DNA of 64,000 nt from Cristatella mucedo (lineage: Eukaryota > Bryozoa > Phylactolaemata > Cristatellidae), in NCBI GenBank assembly GCA_009760855.2, contig WPIO01000099.1, positions 379,501 through 443,500 on the forward strand. Direction: 5' to 3'. Below are positions 38,936 to 64,000 of the stretch, piece by piece (the stretch's first letter is position 1; each line of letters begins with the position of its first letter). The notes below the pieces were generated by a model. The model searched no databases and was not told the DNA's origin. It saw only the letters and a list, made by a program, of their open reading frames with translations. The translations under genes were made by a program, and so were the position numbers.

Positions 38936-39617
38936 AAATCGCAACAGGCTGCTCCCAGCAAGCTGGGCATGTAGGATTACCACTCCCTCTGGGGGGGGGG
39001 GGGTCAAGGACTGCTGGCAGGACCACAGATTGCCCCCAGCTTTCGAGTGAACCTAGGTTCAGATGATAACAGGGTAATGCTAAGTCACATCAACCGCACG
39101 TTTCTCGGGATTTCATTCTGAGAACTCCCCACGGCCTTCATGCAGCATCGGCTTTGCTGCAAACACCATACGTCGTGTTAATTAGTGTAATTGTAACTCG
39201 AGCTGCTTCGGCCTTGTGATGTAAAATTTATTCATCACCTAGCCTGGTCAAAGAGTCTTCTGGTGTTTGGTTTGTACTCTGAAGTTAGTTTCGTAAAATG
39301 CGAACGACGGACTCGCCTGTATTAAGCTATGCCATCTAACAGGTGGCTTACCTGGAGCTCACTTGCACATTTTGAAAGACAGGATTTTAGTAAATGTACT
39401 TAGACGAAGCTTTCAAAACTTACGATCATACTCCTTCGCTTCTCTGAATTGTTGCATACTCCGCGCTAATTGCAAGCCAAACATAGCTAAACTCCTGGCA
39501 ATGTCAGTGCTGGATAAAAACAATCCTAACCTCGCAGCAGTAGAGCCTAGTTACATGCATTAGGTGCTAGTTTATTATGATAATACTTATAATTATAATT
39601 ACTTTCTTTTCTAGCCT
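38936..39617. other. Unassigned stretch with a poly-G run
   Basis: A run of G lies at about 38991-39003. An open + frame at 39363-39563 is AT-rich and could be an exon partner of 39618-39838, but no splice sites could be fixed. Confidence 0.4.
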
Positions 39618-39838
39618 ATTTTAACTCCGCTCTAGCATCGATGGAGTTGAATTCCGAAAAGCTTCTGCAGCCAGTGAAACTGAAAGCCATTAAATTAGAC
39701 TTACAGAGAGTATTATTAAAAGTGTCCAAATTTGAACTAAAGTTTAATGAATTGATGTCGTTCATGGAACACCAGAAAAAAGTTACTACTCCCAATAGCA
39801 TGAACTACCGAAACTTAGCTCCTGCCTATCGAGCATAA
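39618..39838 (+). CDS. Candidate terminal exon, helical Lys/Leu-rich protein
   Basis: A strong acceptor (TTTCTTTTCTAG) ends at 39615, just before this stretch. The open frame then reads YFNSALASMELNSEKLLQPV, continues KLKAIKLDLQRVLLKVSKFE, and ends MNYRNLAPAYRA before TAA at 39836. The region is amphipathic and Leu/Lys-rich, as in a helix or short coiled coil. An ATG at 39641 could also start a 65-codon frame. Base composition is AT-rich, unlike the CpG-rich exons of X and Z. No family recognised and no upstream exon fixed. It could be part of an old mobile element. Confidence 0.33.
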
Positions 39839-39894
39839 CGTCATGGGCCTATCGACCATACCGGGTCGCTATTAAGGAACGGCAATAGAGCTCT

Positions 39895-40018
39895 CGAAAG
39901 TAATGCTATTACTCACCATTAAATCGCGTTTTCTGCAGCAGCAAATGTAAAGCGCCTAGAAAGAGATTGAGTTCTCTGAGGGCGCATTATCAAGTGAATT
40001 ATTATTATTATTATTATA
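39895..40018 (+). mobile_element. LINE-A terminal fragment
   Basis: TTACTCACCATTAAATCGCG, then AAATGTAAAGCGCCTAGAAA and the hairpin partner TCTCTGAGGGCGCATTATC, with TTA repeats. Confidence 0.9.
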
Positions 40019-40021
40019 TGT

Positions 40022-40625
40022 AGTGCAATGTATCTCCGTTTGCAGCTCCGTCAAAGCCATAATGACTACGTGGTTGTTACGCTGGAGAGTTTTGTATAGC
40101 ACACTCTCATCCTAAGTGGCTTTCGATATGCATTTGATAGCCAACGGAATTCTTCTCACTCAACAAAGAGAAATTGGGGAGCATAGAAGAGTCAGGAGAG
40201 CAGTGGAGGTAGTGAGTAACGACGCGGCATAGTCGGCATCAGGTGAGTATTTGTCATTGAGTATGAATCGTGGAAGTGAGTCTTACAGTTTAGGACCTGC
40301 AGAGCAAAAGTGTCTGTTGCCTACGGTCTTTAGGCGGAGGAATGGAGCAGCTAATTTATTGACCATACAGGAGCTGAGGGCATGAGGAGGCTGAAACTGA
40401 TGAAGCATTTCAGCTATTTATGGAATAGCCAAGACGTGGCAGGCCTTACGTGTCTGTTTAAGAGCTTTGCTCTGTATCCATTGATCAAACAACAGCCATA
40501 CTAAGTCTTTTAAAAAAAGAGATACATATTAAAACCTCTGAAATTTAAAAAACTAGACTTGCAGCCATATTCATAGCCAAGATTACAAAATTTTAGCCAA
40601 TACTAAACTGAGAAGCAGGGCAAAC
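40022..40625 (-). mobile_element. LINE-B 3' fragment, reverse, diverged
   Basis: Begins with the reverse-complement LINE-B tail (GTGCAATGTATCTCCGTTTG). It continues through the C-terminal ORF region with many substitutions and small deletions. Directly abuts the LINE-A tail, tail to tail. Confidence 0.88.
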
Positions 40626-40637
40626 GTTTTGCAAGCC

Positions 40638-40717
40638 ACCGTATATATAAATATACGGTATATATATACGGTATATATATATATATATATACGGTATATA
40701 TATATATATATATATAC

Positions 40718-40752
<35 letters not shown>

Positions 40753-40779
40753 GGTATATATATATATATATATATATAC
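40638..40779. repeat. TA microsatellite with ACGG steps
   Basis: TA runs separated by TATACGGTATAT at several points between 40638 and 40779, as if a higher-order unit had been copied. Confidence 0.95.
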
Positions 40780-40959
40780 CCAGGGAGTTATATTTCGTCT
40801 CTGGATACTTCGCGTGCTTGTCTGTGCAGGATTAATTAAATATTTCTAATCGGACGTCCGTCTCATTAACCGAATCCCCCTAGTGTTATTGTGTGCATTT
40901 AAAACTTGCTTGTCTTTGCAGGGTTTTCAAAGTAAGATAACGTGCATGTCAATATCTCT

Positions 40960-41050
40960 TTATCGTTGTTTCACTTTCGCCGAGATGTGAAGTGCCTAGA
41001 TAAAGACATATATTTCTCTCGTTGGGCTGTAAAAATAACTTATTATTATT
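40960..41050 (+). mobile_element. Diverged LINE/SINE-type tail
   Basis: GAGATGTGAAGTGCCTAGAT, AAAGACATATATTTCTCTCG and TTGGGCTGTAAAA, followed by TTATTATTATT. Same layout as the LINE-A and SINE-1 tails but a distinct variant. Confidence 0.55.
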
Positions 41051-42714
41051 AACCGATACCTTGCAGGCTAACCCATTGGCCGACCATGTGGCAGTGACCA
41101 TTGGCAAGAAGTAGTATCTACTCGATTAAACTCAGACGCGGCTATAGTAGTAATTTCCGTGTAAAAAAAGCTGAATCCCAGAAATTCTCAGGTCCTAGCT
41201 GCGCCTTAGCGGGGGAACGCATTGTGGATCGTCTGACACTGGGCGAGCTGCTGCAGTGCTAACTGTCAATTACTGCTCACGGTTTGCATATTGACGACCC
41301 CAATTTTTAAGTTAAAAGTCCTTCAATCGCGTCCGCAGACTGAGGCTCGGTAATGTGCAGTCCGGCGATTCGACGAGCTCGCGTGCGTAATGTCGTATTT
41401 TAATTTATCGCATCGTCTCATATTTTTTCAAGTTCCATCTAAATCATTTTGGTTAAGGCAAGCGGAACGGCACAATGCAGTTAGAGCTTAAAGCATGTGC
41501 GTATCGTGACTAGTAGCATCCGTGAGCAGTGCTGGGCGGTAAAGTTCGAGCGACTGTTTCGGCATCGGTGGCGAAACGGTCGGGTTGCCGCGTTCCGGTT
41601 GCCTGCTCTGCCTCTCTCTCCAACGACAGGCGTAAAGCGAGAAGAATCTCGTTAGAAAGTAACTGCCAGGTGCATGGCAAGGTACAAGTTACGAACATCG
41701 AATTGACGACATGAGACTTCAGCGAATGTCAGCAAACGCATGCATAGCAAACGCAGGTCGTCACTTTGCAGTGCCAATTCGATAAGGCCGCCTGCGGTTT
41801 ATGATGGTGCTTCGGCGATGTCGATTCGTGCAGTTATAATTCCTCCTTTACCGCGCAGGCGCGAGAATCTCACTGGAATCTTGACTAGTGACGTCCCCGT
41901 TGTCCGCTGCAGCTGAACAACTCAGGGCAATTGTCTTGTCTGAGGCAAGGAATGCGCTAGTGACAGTATCGGCTGAGTGCACTGCTGCATACTTCGTCCA
42001 AAGACGTCCTTGCATCCGGACTACGTGGCTCCGTGCTGCTGGGTGCGCCCTATTAAAATGTCAAATGTTAGCCTTTGCATGTCCTCACTCGGAGCTCAGT
42101 CTGAGGCATAAAACTAAGGTATCGAGTGCTAGAAAAACGCAGGGGATGCTACCGGCACGCTATTGTATCGCTGGAACCAGTAATCATCAATCTCCGAGAT
42201 GCAAACCAAAATGTAATCGCACGGAAAAGCAAAAATGGAAAGCAAAAATGAATCCAAAATTGAGAAATAACTTTGAGCAAAGCTGAAACCCAAACTGTCA
42301 TTGAGCAATATTCGATACAAAGGCACAATAGGTCAAATTTCAATTTCGGAGCCGTAAATTTCGATGAAAAATGAGTACGTTCGAGAATTAACATTTTTAT
42401 AATACTATCATTGTAGTCATTCATTTATTATGATTTTTATCTTATTGCGATTTATTGAACTATATACTTTCAAAGTAGATGTACAAAGACCTTGAGACCA
42501 TGAAATGCTGTCCCTGTGTGCTGCCGAGTTCCTTCGTTTCCCGCTCGCTCGCAACTATTTTCGCTAGCTTGGACAAAGTCCCTTCGATTGGTTTGTTTCT
42601 AATTCATATTGTTTGGCAACGGGAGGAAAACCTAGCCAGCTAGCGCTCCCTGCACTCCACCTACATATTGAGCTGTTGAACTAGCTGACCCTTACTCTTT
42701 TTAAACACTGGCCT
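41051..42714. other. Unassigned non-coding stretch
   Basis: An open + frame at 41888-42286 lacks an ATG start and resembles nothing I know. No exon, RNA or repeat supported. Confidence 0.45.
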
Positions 42715-43690
42715 TGCCTAAGATATAAAATCGTTTTATGATAAAACCAACTTAGTTCTGGATATACCAAGTGTGATTTAGGAATTAGAAAACCGAACGC
42801 TCAAAATCGGCTCTGCCCGTACATCTCCGTTGAATCTGCAAGAAATGCAAGTGTCCTGTCTCAAAGTGGTCTTTCATTAGACGACCACATCAGCTATGTA
42901 GTTAAGTCTACCCATTTTCAGATGCATAACACTACAAAAAACTTGGGCTTGCTTAAACAGGGAAACTACATCTAAGTTTCTCCGTGCATTTGTGACGTCC
43001 CATTTTACCTTCTAAAAATCACTTTAAACTGCTTTCGGGTCTACCGGCCTGTGAAATCAAGCGCTTGCAGTTGGTGTAAACATGTGCAGCTAGGCTTGTC
43101 TCGTCAGCCTCGCAGAAGCCACTTCACACTCCCTCTCTCCGACCTACACGGACTCAGGCAAATAATGCATCGACTTCAAGGTTCTATCACTCACTTTTAG
43201 GTCCCTTCATTCTTTGGCTCCAGCCTACGCTACCTATCACATCTACTTCGTCACCAAGAAAAGTATCGTACCACATAATTTTTCTGACAAAAAATTATTT
43301 ACCTCGTACGAACCTCAAACTCTTTAAAGACCACGACCATAATTCATACGCTCTCAAAGCCTGAAGTCACTTCCGGCTGGCGTCACAGCATCCCCTGACT
43401 TAAAGAAACTAAAAACCAGCTAAAACGCAACTAAACCTATTTTATTGTATTGCAATTATAGCACATCATTTTAGTAGGTCGATGTTATTCGTCCTTTGTG
43501 CGCTTATACAAGCCGAAACTGTGCATGCTGTTATTAACCGTATCTGCATGCTGACCCTATGCATGTCACCTCTAACCATGTTGTGCTTGTTAACATTGAG
43601 CATGCAACCATTCGATCTTGTTTCCTTTGCAGCAATTGTAAAGCACCTAGAAAGAGATTGAGTTCTCTGAGGGAGCTTTATAAAGCGTAT
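42715..43690 (+). mobile_element. LINE-A, highly degraded copy
   Basis: Post-RT region recognisable only in pieces: GATAAAACCAACTTAGTTCT, TTAGACGACCACATCAGCTA, CGACTTCAAGGTTCTATCAC and TTTTAGGTCCCTTCATTCTT. The 3' UTR follows, with a tail hairpin at about 43638-43680 and ATT repeats. Many stops and indels; much older than the 23.9-kb copy. Confidence 0.88.
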
Positions 43691-43699
43691 TATTATTAA

Positions 43700-43815
43700 T
43701 ATTATTACTCTTAGCCATTCAATCGTGTTCTTTTGCATCAAATGTAAAATGCCTAGAACGAGATTAAATTCTCCGATGGTGCTACACAGATGTATTATTA
43801 TTATTATATTATTAG
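43700..43815 (+). mobile_element. Second LINE-A tail nested directly behind the first
   Basis: TTAGCCATTCAATCGTGTTC, then AAATGTAAAATGCCTAGAAC and TTCTCCGATGGTGCTACACA, then ATT repeats. It lies right after the ATT end of the preceding copy. Confidence 0.82.
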
Positions 43816-45077
43816 CTATATGTCAGGCAGCAGGTCTTGGGGCACATCCCATCAGGATGGTTGTGACCTTGAAGCCTAAATACCAAATTTCCTTCGCTCA
43901 TGCATGCCAGTCAGGTAGTAGTGTAGTGCCCTACGAGTGTTGGTAACCATTGCTTCTCGGAAACCTCGGTTCTCTTTTCGACTTCTGTCGGTCAATTTAA
44001 GAGCAGAGCAGTGATTCTAAGTAAGACAGCAGGAAAGAAAAGGACTCAAAGCTAGCTCGCTTCGGTAGGAGACGCAATTCAGAAAAAAGAGGAAACCAGC
44101 TCCAGACTGAGGCTGCGGTGCAGCATCGGCCGGATGCGGGTAGGGCGACTCGGATAGTAGCTGCAACAGGGGAAGCTCAAAAAAATAGATGCCCAGCACC
44201 CTCCTTATTTGATAGCCGACCTGATTGCTCGGGCCGGCATGAGAGGTGCTGAAGATACTACGGCAGTGAGTACGTTTGTAGAAAGTAGGCTTTCACCACC
44301 GATAGTGACCCAGTAGTGGGCGCTGTTTCGAGGGGAGAGCGTGCTCGGCAGCATTCCCTTAAAGCAGCAAATAAATAGCCGCAAGTAATCGCACCTCGGA
44401 CGAGAAAAGACTTTTAGAGACTGCACGGGCATGCATGTAACCATTTGCGCGCCCGTTTAGTTAGCACTACGCTGGCATCGACTCAAGGGTCACGTGACAG
44501 CGGCGGTGCAGTCCTCCGACGAAGTAATCAGGGGTACGGCTGGCGGGTCGTTCAACGTCAGAGAGACCAAGATAAAGACGCAGAATTCGATGAATGAGTT
44601 TGACTGCAGAAGTCCCGACGGAACTGCCACCACATACACGGTAGCGGGGAGCGAGTGCCGCAAGCAGCGCTCGCGACTTTAAAGCCGTCGCCAGAAGTAG
44701 CGCCGGAGGTAGCGCCGAAGGTAGGCGGCTCTCACCTCGACCTTCGCTCGTGCGCGGCGCTCCTTCGTTCGATTCTCCATCGACGTGTGAACCAGCGGTT
44801 GCTCTGCAGCGAGACCCTGGACGCTCGCCAAGCAGCAGCGCCGGCGGCTGGTGCTTGACGAGAGCGTCTGTGCACAATGGCGGTACGGCCGTGCCGCCAT
44901 TGTGGCGCTCGGAAGTCTCGGTGGTGTATTTGTGTCCGTACCCGGAACCGCCCAGCTTCGATGCTTCGTCGCACTTACTTTTCTTGTTCATTAAGATGAA
45001 AGAGTCCACAACGACCGCTGTTAAATTAAAAAATGCTACAATTAATAGGTTACCGGGGAAGATACATAGTGCGAAGA
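43816..45077. other. Unassigned stretch, CpG-rich from about 44450 to 44950
   Basis: The CpG-rich part may be a promoter region. Several open frames exist on both strands but none has supporting splice sites or recognisable motifs. A 10-bp inverted pair (AATGGCGGTA...GCCGCCATT) lies around 44877-44903. Confidence 0.4.
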
Positions 45078-45255
<178 letters not shown>

Positions 45256-45467
45256 GCAGCCGCCGAGAATCGTAGGTAGAGTTCGCCGGCGCGAGAGATT
45301 AGGAGGCATCGGTTCGCGAAAGTGTACACCTGAGGGCACGAGGAGGTCGAAACTGGAGCTCTCTTTACTGAACAACCTGCTTCGATTGTGCTGGATCTGC
45401 CAAGAATAAAGAGCTGACCTGACAGAAGAGAGATACAGAGAGAGTTGGAGATAGAGATACAATCTCA

Positions 45468-45615
45468 GCTGATCTAACTGCTTCATTTACATAACGGCAG
45501 AAGAGCCATACCTACTGTCAACGCTGCTTGCACCAGGAAATGAAGGATTGCCCGCTGCAGTACTCGAACCTACGACCTGGGCTGTATTGAGCGAGCACCT
45601 GTGAGATGGTGATTG
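45468..45615 (-). mobile_element. SINE-2 copy
   Basis: On the + strand: TCAGCTGATCTAACTGCTTC, AACGGCAGAAGAGCC, AGGATTGCCCGCTGCAGTAC, then CGAACCTACGACCTGGGC. This is the reverse complement of the SINE-2 layout, including the B-box region. Confidence 0.62.
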
Positions 45616-45862
45616 CAATCAATTTAGAGATAGAAATAGTGATAGAGATCACACTAGTGATAGAGACAGATACAGAAATAGAGATAGGGATAGAGATTGA
45701 GATGGAGACCTAGATAAAGATAGCGATGGAGTTCATGACGGCGATAGAGATATGTATATTGATATAGATAGATGTCGAGAGGGAGATGAACATGGAGATG
45801 GAAATGGAGATAGAGATAGAGATAGGGATACAGGTACAGGTGGAGGTACAGGTAGAGGTCAA
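45616..45862 (+). repeat. Degenerate GATAGA hexamer repeat
   Basis: Many GATAGA, GATGGA and GGTACA variants in a row, unlike the pure GA tracts. A short related GATA stretch lies at about 46575-46632. Confidence 0.85.
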
Positions 45863-46064
45863 GCTCGTGAGGACATTTAAGACTGGCTGAGCTGAGCCTG
45901 AGCCGTTGGTAGCGGACGCAATTCGCCAAGCACAGCCACGAGGACAGCCCTTCCGATTCAACCGGTGGATGGATTTAGGCAGATGTGCTAGCTTTCCACG
46001 AACACAAGCATAAACTATAGGCGACATTGGGTTCTGGAGTTTCGTAGGTCGTTGCAGCTGTTCG

Positions 46065-61320
<15,256 letters not shown>

Positions 61321-61329
61321 CTGCAGCGA

Positions 61330-62326
61330 GCGACAGCCAGGCTCGCATCCTGCCGCAGCTACGCCTGGCGGCGACGCCTGCATGCCCCGGAGCGGGCAGC
61401 GCCCCGCCCCTGCCGAGCTCGAACGCCACCCGAGGCGCGGGCGCTCGCACGCACGCGATCCGACGCCTGCGGCGCGTTCGCAGTGCGGGTGGCCGCCGCT
61501 GGGTACGGAAGTAGCCATCCGTTGCCCAACAGCGCTTCCTGCCGAGCGGCGGAGTCGGCGAACTGGAAAGGGTGCCGCCACCCTCCCCGCTAGGAGCCCC
61601 GCTGGACGGTGGTAGTACGGCCGTGCGCTCGCTCGTGTCGCCTCTGCATTCGTCGCCCCGTCGCCAGCGAAGAGCTAATCGAAATAGAGATCGAGTCGGC
61701 GGCGGCGGCGACGGCCGCCGCCGCCGCCTCCTTCTCTATTCGCTGCCTGTTGCAGACGCCTTTCAGCGTGCGCGCGGACGACGATAGGCATTTTGTCGCC
61801 GGATGCGCTTTCGCGCGCAAGCGCGTACGGAGATCGGACGCGGCGGCTCGCTCCGGATGCGCTTGCGTCGCTCGAGAGCTCATTAGGCGAGCGTGGCTCT
61901 CCGTATCGATTCGCTGCTCTCGCCCAGGTGAGAGGGTAGGCGGCGGGGTGCTCTCACCTGGGTGAGAGGGAAGGCGGCTGGGTGCTCCAGCCTCGCTGCC
62001 TCGAGGTCGCGGGCTCGAGCGGTTCGCTAGGCGCGCCTTTATTGCCCTCGGAAACCGAGAGCGAGGCTGCCTCTTGGGCTCGTAAAAGCATGATGCAATT
62101 GCTCGGCGAGCGCGTACAGGTGAGGTCGACAGGTGGCAGGACGAGTGAGACGGCAGCCAAGAAGAGCGGTGCTCGCGACTCAGTGTAACAGCAAGTCCAC
62201 GTCCACCGCAGCGAAAACACGTGACTTTGCGTGGCAGTGACTCAGAGCCACGGCTTTGAACCGCGAGGCCGCGAGGTGCAGCAGCACTCGCACGCCTAAG
62301 TGGCCTAGGGCACGACTCAGCTTACA
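61330..62326. other. CpG-rich stretch beside the MFSD4-like gene
   Basis: Likely regulatory or intronic. A + strand frame ending at a donor CAG/GTGAGG at 62118 (LGAPLLPSETESEAASWARK, then SMMQLLGERVQ) may be an exon. Its 5' part, however, looks like a SINE B-box region (GAGGTCGCGGGCTCGAGCGG). CAGGTGAGAG is repeated around 61925 and 61957. I found no N-terminal MFSD4 exon on the - strand here. Confidence 0.35.
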
Positions 62327-64000
62327 TGTCAAGACCGATCTCTGGAGCACAACCCTGTATCGCCTTTTACACCGCTTTTTTCGGCGCTGATGATGCCTTG
62401 ACCATTTACTGGCCAATGCTGAGAGGTCTGACTCACCAGACAATAGCGGCTCAGCCGAACAGTTTTCAGCCTTCTTTACTGAAAATGTTTTGAACAATCG
62501 TGCCTCCAAAAAGCCCCCCCCCCCCCAGTAAAGCAATTGTGGAATCATAACCTGTGACCATCCTTAAAAGGTTCTCCGAGGTTTCTGCATAAGATATGGC
62601 TACCTTAACAAGGTCTAGCAAAAAGAGCTCGTCTCCTGAAGACCCTATACTCTCATCTCTGTCGTCTTTACTAGCAGACCAACTTAGCCCTGCAACACTC
62701 TAGAATTGTAATGCTTCTTTAGTAAAAGGGGTTTTACCCAAGTTCTTCAAATCGGCAACCTTTAGACCCATAATTAAAAAGCCCGGATTAGAGACAGAGG
62801 TCCATGCCACCTATCACCCAGTTTCCCTGCTTCATTTCCTGTCAAAGATTCTTTAAAAAAATTGTTGTTAAGCAGCTGATGGAACATATTTAAAAGAATG
62901 AAATGTCAGAATCACTTCAATCAGGCTTCAAGAGGCAGCACTCCACTGAAACTGCTCTCCTCCGTGTTAACAATGATATTCTCCGTGGCAACGACGACGG
63001 GAATGTCACTACCCTAGCTCTCTACTAGATCTGGCTGCTGCCTTCGACACCATTGATCACGAGGTTCTGCTTGAGTGATTGAGAACAACGATCGGTGTGG
63101 CAGAAGAAGCACTGGCGTGGTTTAAATCGTACTTGTCTGATCATGTTCAATCCGTGTCGTGTGGGGGAGGTCTGGTCTCACACACGAGAAGGGTCACCTG
63201 TGATGTCCCTCAAGGGTCTGTACTTGGTCCCTTGCTGTTCTCCATTTATACTTAATCTCTGAGGAGCGTGATTAAGGCGCTTGGAATAGGATATCACTTT
63301 TATGCTGACGATACTCAGCTGTATTTGTCATTCAAACCGCCGGAATCTGCTGCAGCAACTGAAAAACTGAATGCTTGCCTTGCAGACATCCCATCCTGGA
63401 TGTCGGAAAACGTCTTGAAACTAAATCACGATAAAACCAACCAAACTGCTGCTCATTGGACACCCTGAGCGTGTGGCTGGACGAACAAGCTTTGCTCCTC
63501 TAGTAGGTGATGCTGTTGTGCAGCCATCATCACGTTCTCAAAATTTAGGTGTCGTTTTCGATAGCTGCCTACATTTTAAAAGCTTCAATCAGAAGACTGC
63601 TTCTACAGCTAGCCATCACGTCCGATCTCTATCTAAGATTGGGAGTAGTCTTCCACAGTGGCATGCACAACAATTAACTAGCTCCTCAGTTCTGTCTCGG
63701 CTTGATGATTGTAATTCGCTTTTGGCTGGGCTGCCGCAAAAAGCAACTAGGCCACTGCAGCTGGCTATACATATTGAATCAAAGCTGGTTTTCACGTCCC
63801 AGAAGTTTCACCACGAGTCTGCTTTGCTAAAAGAGCTAGCATGGTTGCCGGTTGAGCAAAGGATACAGAGCAAAGTTCTTACAGTGACCCAAAAGGCCCG
63901 CCACGGCTGGGCTCCTTCGTACCTAGCTGAACTGCTGCACCAGTTTCAGCATCTTCGCGCCCTCAGGTCTCGTAGGACAATAAATTAGCTGTCCCATTCC
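62327..64000 (+). mobile_element. LINE-B, longest copy, cut by the window end
   Basis: Recognisable linker (AEQFSAFFTENVL). The RT then follows with stops and frameshifts: SGFKRQHSTETALL, AAFDTIDHEVL, DVPQGSVLGPLLF and FYADDTQLYLSFKPPES, then LKLNHDKTN. The post-RT region reads SRSQNLGVVFDSCLHFKSFN, LAGLPQKATRPL and AWLPVEQRIQSKVL. It shows that LINE-B is a sister L2/CR1-type family rather than a variant end of LINE-A. Confidence 0.92.

Noticed and set aside
41888-42286. 132-codon + strand frame
   Set aside because: No ATG start, composition resembles random sequence, no splice sites or motif.
42129-42424. - strand frames with Phe/Leu-rich sequence
   Set aside because: AT-rich chance frames overlapping each other; nothing recognisable.
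61330-61581. Upstream extension of the first MFSD4-like exon frame
   Set aside because: Composition changes to Arg/Gly/Pro-rich at the CTGCAG acceptor; reads as intron, not as transporter helices.

Overview
This window is animal (metazoan) nuclear DNA, most likely from an invertebrate. Genes are split by GT-AG introns, with one probable GC-AG intron. There are no bacterial-style operons. Much of the sequence is broken copies of L2/CR1-type LINE retrotransposons, tRNA-derived SINEs and very long GA microsatellites. CpG-rich patches a few hundred bases to 3 kb long mark probable promoters or first exons. I cannot name the phylum from sequence alone.

Layout. 1-19.6 kb: repeats and CpG-rich patches, with fragments of two LINE families (A, tail ending in TTA repeats; B, tail ending in ATTAC repeats). 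It also holds an open frame at 6.6-7.3 kb, 109 bp of which is repeated in front of a LINE copy. 19.7-21.1 kb: a probable two-exon + strand gene (Y) with a GA tract in its intron. 23.9-25.8 kb: the best LINE-A copy, with a near-complete reverse transcriptase and one frameshift. 26.9-30.6 kb: a clean four-exon + strand gene (X), 147 aa, unrecognised. 31.3-33.3 kb: a 689-codon - strand open frame (Z) with an acidic N-terminal part and a 27-residue internal repeat, convergent with X. 33.5-36.1 kb: a diverged satellite with units of about 155-195 bp. 36.1-43.8 kb: LINE debris, including a LINE-A/LINE-B chimera. 46.1-61.3 kb: nine in-phase exons of a - strand major facilitator gene resembling MFSD4 / sodium-dependent glucose transporter 1. 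Its N-terminal exons are not found here. 62.3-64 kb: a LINE-B copy running off the window.

The most informative points are: (i) the nine-exon transporter, with a GC donor and a recursive-splice-like site; (ii) a hairpin at the 3' end of LINE-A echoed in a SINE family, suggesting shared retrotransposition machinery; (iii) eight of eight long GA tracts with purine on the same strand, one apparently born from a LINE tail; (iv) the satellite beside the gene Z 5' end; (v) genes X, Y and Z, which I do not recognise. Nothing links these genes functionally beyond position. Exon joins were worked out by hand from reading frame and splice-site phase; no database search was possible.
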